DNA of 24,348 bases from a virus. The stretch spans positions 1-24,348 of IMG/VR virus record IMGVR_UViG_3300027983_000118; one strand, written 5' to 3'. The position numbers were made by a program, and so were the translations under genes. Under the pieces are notes generated by a model, which worked only from the letters and a program-made list of their open reading frames with translations, made no database searches and was not told the origin of the DNA. Of the stretch, positions 22,743 through 24,348 are shown in pieces. Position 1 is the stretch's first letter; every line of letters starts with the position of its first letter.

Positions 22743-23142
22743 TAGTTACCTGACCTTGCATTGACTCCATCACGAGATTGCGCTGAACAGCAACAACATC
22801 GCCTTCAACAATCGCGGCAAGCTCATTTAGAGCGGTCGCCATAGTGTTTCGCTGTTCGTCTGAAAAATAAACGTCGCCAACCTGATCAGCATCGACAAAC
22901 GCTGTAATCTGCGCCGGACCAATACTCACATTGGCGTACTGCCCTGTGGGAATAAGCTCAGCCGCCGTCATAGTGATTTTCATCATAGGCTGGCCGTTAA
23001 CCCCTGCTGGCCAGCTATCTGAATCAACCGTTTCTCCAACCTTCTTTGCCTGTGCCATTGCGATGCCTGCTTTCTGTTTGCTCTGCTTGTCAGCCTTACC
23101 AACCGATTTAGCAATGAATGGATTTGTCATTTCTTCTGCCAT
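22732..23142 (-). CDS. Unknown protein of the early operon
   Basis: A 136-residue protein with a strong AAAGGAGAC site before ATG 23142. The N-terminal 35 residues are Lys/Gln/Ala-rich. A central beta-rich part (MMKITMTAAELIPTGQYANV, then SIGPAQITAFVD) resembles a strand-rich nucleic-acid-binding or structural domain, followed by a helix with DEQRNTMATALNELAAIVEG. I recall similar-looking proteins in actinophage early regions but cannot name a family. It lies second in the operon that leads to the helicase and primase. Confidence 0.75.
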   Translation of the reverse strand: MAEEMTNPFIAKSVGKADKQSKQKAGIAMAQAKKVGETVDSDSWPAGVNGQPMMKITMTAAELIPTGQYANVSIGPAQITAFVDADQVGDVYFSDEQRNTMATALNELAAIVEGDVVAVQRNLVMESMQGQVTNGN

Positions 23143-23172
23143 TATTGTCTCCTTTATCTGCTTGTTAGATTT

Positions 23173-23478
23173 CTAAAGATTTACTTTCTTGCGCGGCGTT
23201 CGCATTGCGGCAATCGCCTTATCTAGCTCTGTTTCTGTTGGGTTGTAATGAGGAAGCCCCTTTCCGGGCCTTCTATCGGTGTCCCTGATCCACTTTCTGA
23301 TTCCTTCTAGTTGCTCAGGCGTCCAGTAGCGCCAATCGCGATCCCCTCTATGAGGAATCAGATGGCTAGGGATTACGCCAAGCTGCTCCCATTTTCGCAA
23401 TGTTGCCATGCGCCTGTTGAGCAATTGCGCTGCTTCTCTAATGTAAATCCTCTCAACTATCTGCTCATTTTCTATCAT
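23173..23478 (-). CDS. MerR-like helix-turn-helix DNA-binding protein
   Basis: A 101-residue protein starting at ATG 23478, chosen because it lies 7 nt after a TAAGAT promoter element; an in-frame TTG 36 nt upstream lies within the -35 box. The winged-helix motif is IYIREAAQLLNRRMATLRKWEQLGV followed by RYWTPEQLEGIRKWIRD, as in the MerR/excisionase superfamily. No effector domain is present; the C-terminal 30 residues are basic and Pro-rich. As the first gene of the replication operon it may regulate its own promoter or act as an excision-type accessory factor; both are inference. Confidence 0.85.
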   Translation of the reverse strand: MIENEQIVERIYIREAAQLLNRRMATLRKWEQLGVIPSHLIPHRGDRDWRYWTPEQLEGIRKWIRDTDRRPGKGLPHYNPTETELDKAIAAMRTPRKKVNL

Positions 23479-23514
23479 AGGTGGGATCTTAGCAAACCTT
23501 AAGACAGACTTCAA
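23479..23514 (-). promoter_or_regulatory. Leaderless promoter of the early operon
   Basis: On the minus strand, TTGAAG (23514-23509), a 17-nt spacer and TAAGAT (23491-23486), extended by TGC, are followed by CCCACCT and then ATG 23478. The 7-nt distance from -10 to ATG means transcription would start at the start codon. The element TTTGCTAAGATCC recurs upstream of the SSB gene, and TAAGATCCCAC recurs upstream of the gene at 11494. Confidence 0.68.
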
Positions 23515-23529
23515 GAAGAACTTTGTAAT

Positions 23530-23567
23530 TACGCCCCCGGTCGGAATCTACGCCCCCGGTCGGAATC
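23530..23567 (-). repeat. Two perfect tandem copies of the tRNA 3' end
   Basis: The 19-nt unit TACGCCCCCGGTCGGAATC occurs at 23530-23548 and again at 23549-23567 (plus strand). The second copy covers the acceptor 3' strand and half of the T arm of the tRNA; the first lies immediately downstream of the tRNA. This may be a duplication scar or a remnant of recombination at a tRNA 3' end; no integrase gene is in the window. Confidence 0.9.
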
Positions 23568-23623
23568 GAACCGACGACCTGCGGATTAGAAGACCGCTGC
23601 TCTATCCGCTGAGCTACAGGGGC
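23551..23623 (-). tRNA. tRNA-Arg (anticodon TCT)
   Basis: A 73-nt cloverleaf can be drawn by hand: acceptor GCCCCTG paired to CGGGGGC (one G-T pair), D stem GCTC/GAGC, anticodon loop CTTCTAA with TCT at the anticodon, variable loop AGGTC, and T arm GTCGG-TTCGATT-CCGAC. The discriminator base is G and CCA is not encoded. One T-T mismatch closes the anticodon stem. It reads AGA, and possibly AGG, codons. Its 5' end is only 4 nt after the endolysin stop, so it is probably cut from the same transcript by RNase P. Confidence 0.95.
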
Positions 23624-23627
23624 AAAC

Positions 23628-24348
23628 TCAAAGCGACGGAAGCTGCTTTGAAATATTCTGATCGACATTATCGGTCGAAACTCCGCTAACAGGGCCGCGA
23701 TCAGTGTGCTGCCAAATGGCCCAACCAGCGTGATTCCAAGCCGCAGGTAGATACTTGTCTGGGTTTGTTACATAGGCAGCAAGCCAGAGCGGGCAACCAA
23801 AGTTATTGCTGTAGGAATTAGTATTGGCGTCCCAGAAAGGACCCCCGGTATAAATGATTGGGGTTTTTCCAGTAATGGCTTTAAGCTCGTCAACTGCTGA
23901 ACTCAAGTAAGCAAGAACTTTTCCGCCTGACAGATCGCCATTTTCCTCAAAATCAATTACGGGCCGAAGGTCGCCTTCTTTTCCCCAACCGGCTGATTGT
24001 GCCTGCTTCATAAAAAACTTCATTTCCTCCGCGCCTGAGCGATCACGCCTGGGCCTTAGATAGTGATAAACGCCAACTTGGACTCCAGCTTTTCTCATTG
24101 CAGTAACCCGAGCTGAAGTCCAAGTCGAATCTTCCCAATCACCTCCTTCTGATGTCTTGCAAAAGGCGTAATCAATCCCGGCAGCTTTAACTTTGGCCCA
24201 TTCGACTGATCCGTTGTGTACCGAAACGTCAATGCCCTTTTTATGCTCACTCTTGTTTGTAGGGTGATTCAGAACCACCGGCTTTTTTGCTGGCGTCTTA
24301 GGGACAACTGGCTTCTTATCCCGAGTTGGAACGGGCGCTTTAGGGTGA
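23628..24348 (-). CDS. GH25 lysozyme-type endolysin, N-terminal part outside the window
   Basis: The catalytic domain is a glycoside hydrolase 25 muramidase that cleaves the peptidoglycan glycan strands at lysis. It shows KGIDVSVHNGSVEWAKVKAAG, AFCKTSEGG, VGVYHYLRP, the acidic pair in RPVIDFEENG, IIYTGGPFW, and the C-terminal WAIWQHTDRGPVSGV with VDQN. A GTG at 24278 could start a 216-residue form, but the frame stays open to the window edge through a Pro/Lys/Val-rich stretch (VPTRDKKPVVPKTPAKKPVV), a typical inter-domain linker. A second N-terminal domain is therefore likely beyond the window. The catalytic domain ends just before the tRNA. Confidence 0.9.
   Translation of the reverse strand, partial: HPKAPVPTRDKKPVVPKTPAKKPVVLNHPTNKSEHKKGIDVSVHNGSVEWAKVKAAGIDYAFCKTSEGGDWEDSTWTSARVTAMRKAGVQVGVYHYLRPRRDRSGAEEMKFFMKQAQSAGWGKEGDLRPVIDFEENGDLSGGKVLAYLSSAVDELKAITGKTPIIYTGGPFWDANTNSYSNNFGCPLWLAAYVTNPDKYLPAAWNHAGWAIWQHTDRGPVSGVSTDNVDQNISKQLPSL

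Overview
The window is a gene-dense piece of a double-stranded DNA tailed-phage (or prophage) genome. Every supported gene lies on the minus strand, so transcription runs from right to left. Genes overlap or abut by a few bases almost throughout and there is no non-coding stretch over 300 bases. Several genes start at or within about 7 nt of a -10-like promoter element with no ribosome binding site (leaderless starts), while others have strong AAAGGAG-type sites. With the style of the structural proteins, this suggests a phage of an actinobacterium of moderate GC content; that host assignment is inference.

Layout in the direction of transcription (right to left). (1) 24348-23551: the C-terminal part of a GH25 lysozyme-type endolysin running off the window, then a tRNA-Arg(TCT) whose 3' end is duplicated in tandem. 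(2) 23514-19768: a leaderless promoter, a MerR-like DNA-binding protein, two unknown proteins, a DnaB-type replicative helicase, a small unknown protein and a DnaG-type primase. (3) 19794-13645: a promoter, a putative zinc-containing single-strand-binding protein, an AT-hook-like protein, a dNMP kinase, a small protein, a DNA polymerase III alpha (DnaE) and a RecA-like recombinase. (4) 13642-10427: four small proteins or enzymes (one a 52-aa gene overlapping both neighbours, one a SAM methyltransferase), a Cas4/RecB-like Fe-S exonuclease and an acidic protein with its own consensus promoter. (5) 10419-8887: a small membrane protein, a RusA-type Holliday-junction resolvase preceded by a 13-codon leader ORF and a 15-bp hairpin, and a zinc-ribbon plus helix-turn-helix protein. 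(6) 8898-1: a leaderless promoter, the terminase small and large subunits, the portal protein and two further virion-morphogenesis candidates. The genes thus run from lysis through replication and recombination to packaging and head assembly.

The most striking feature is the large terminase gene. It carries three inteins (338, 370 and 325 aa), each inserted at or beside a different conserved terminase motif; the predicted spliced protein is about 601 aa. Inteins 1 and 2 carry in-frame LAGLIDADG endonuclease motifs. Intein 3 does not: where an endonuclease domain would sit, a complete 216-codon HNH endonuclease gene with two CxxC...CxxxC zinc modules is encoded in a different reading frame of the same strand, while the intein frame stays open across it as an unconserved linker. 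This is a dual-coded homing endonuclease nested inside a protein intron.

Other points worth checking: a 7-nt imperfect duplication appears to have shifted the reading frame at the start of DnaE; the helicase has 38 codons of protein-like sequence upstream of its first usable start codon; the RecA Walker A motif has Ala in place of the conserved Gly; and the tRNA 3' end is tandemly repeated.
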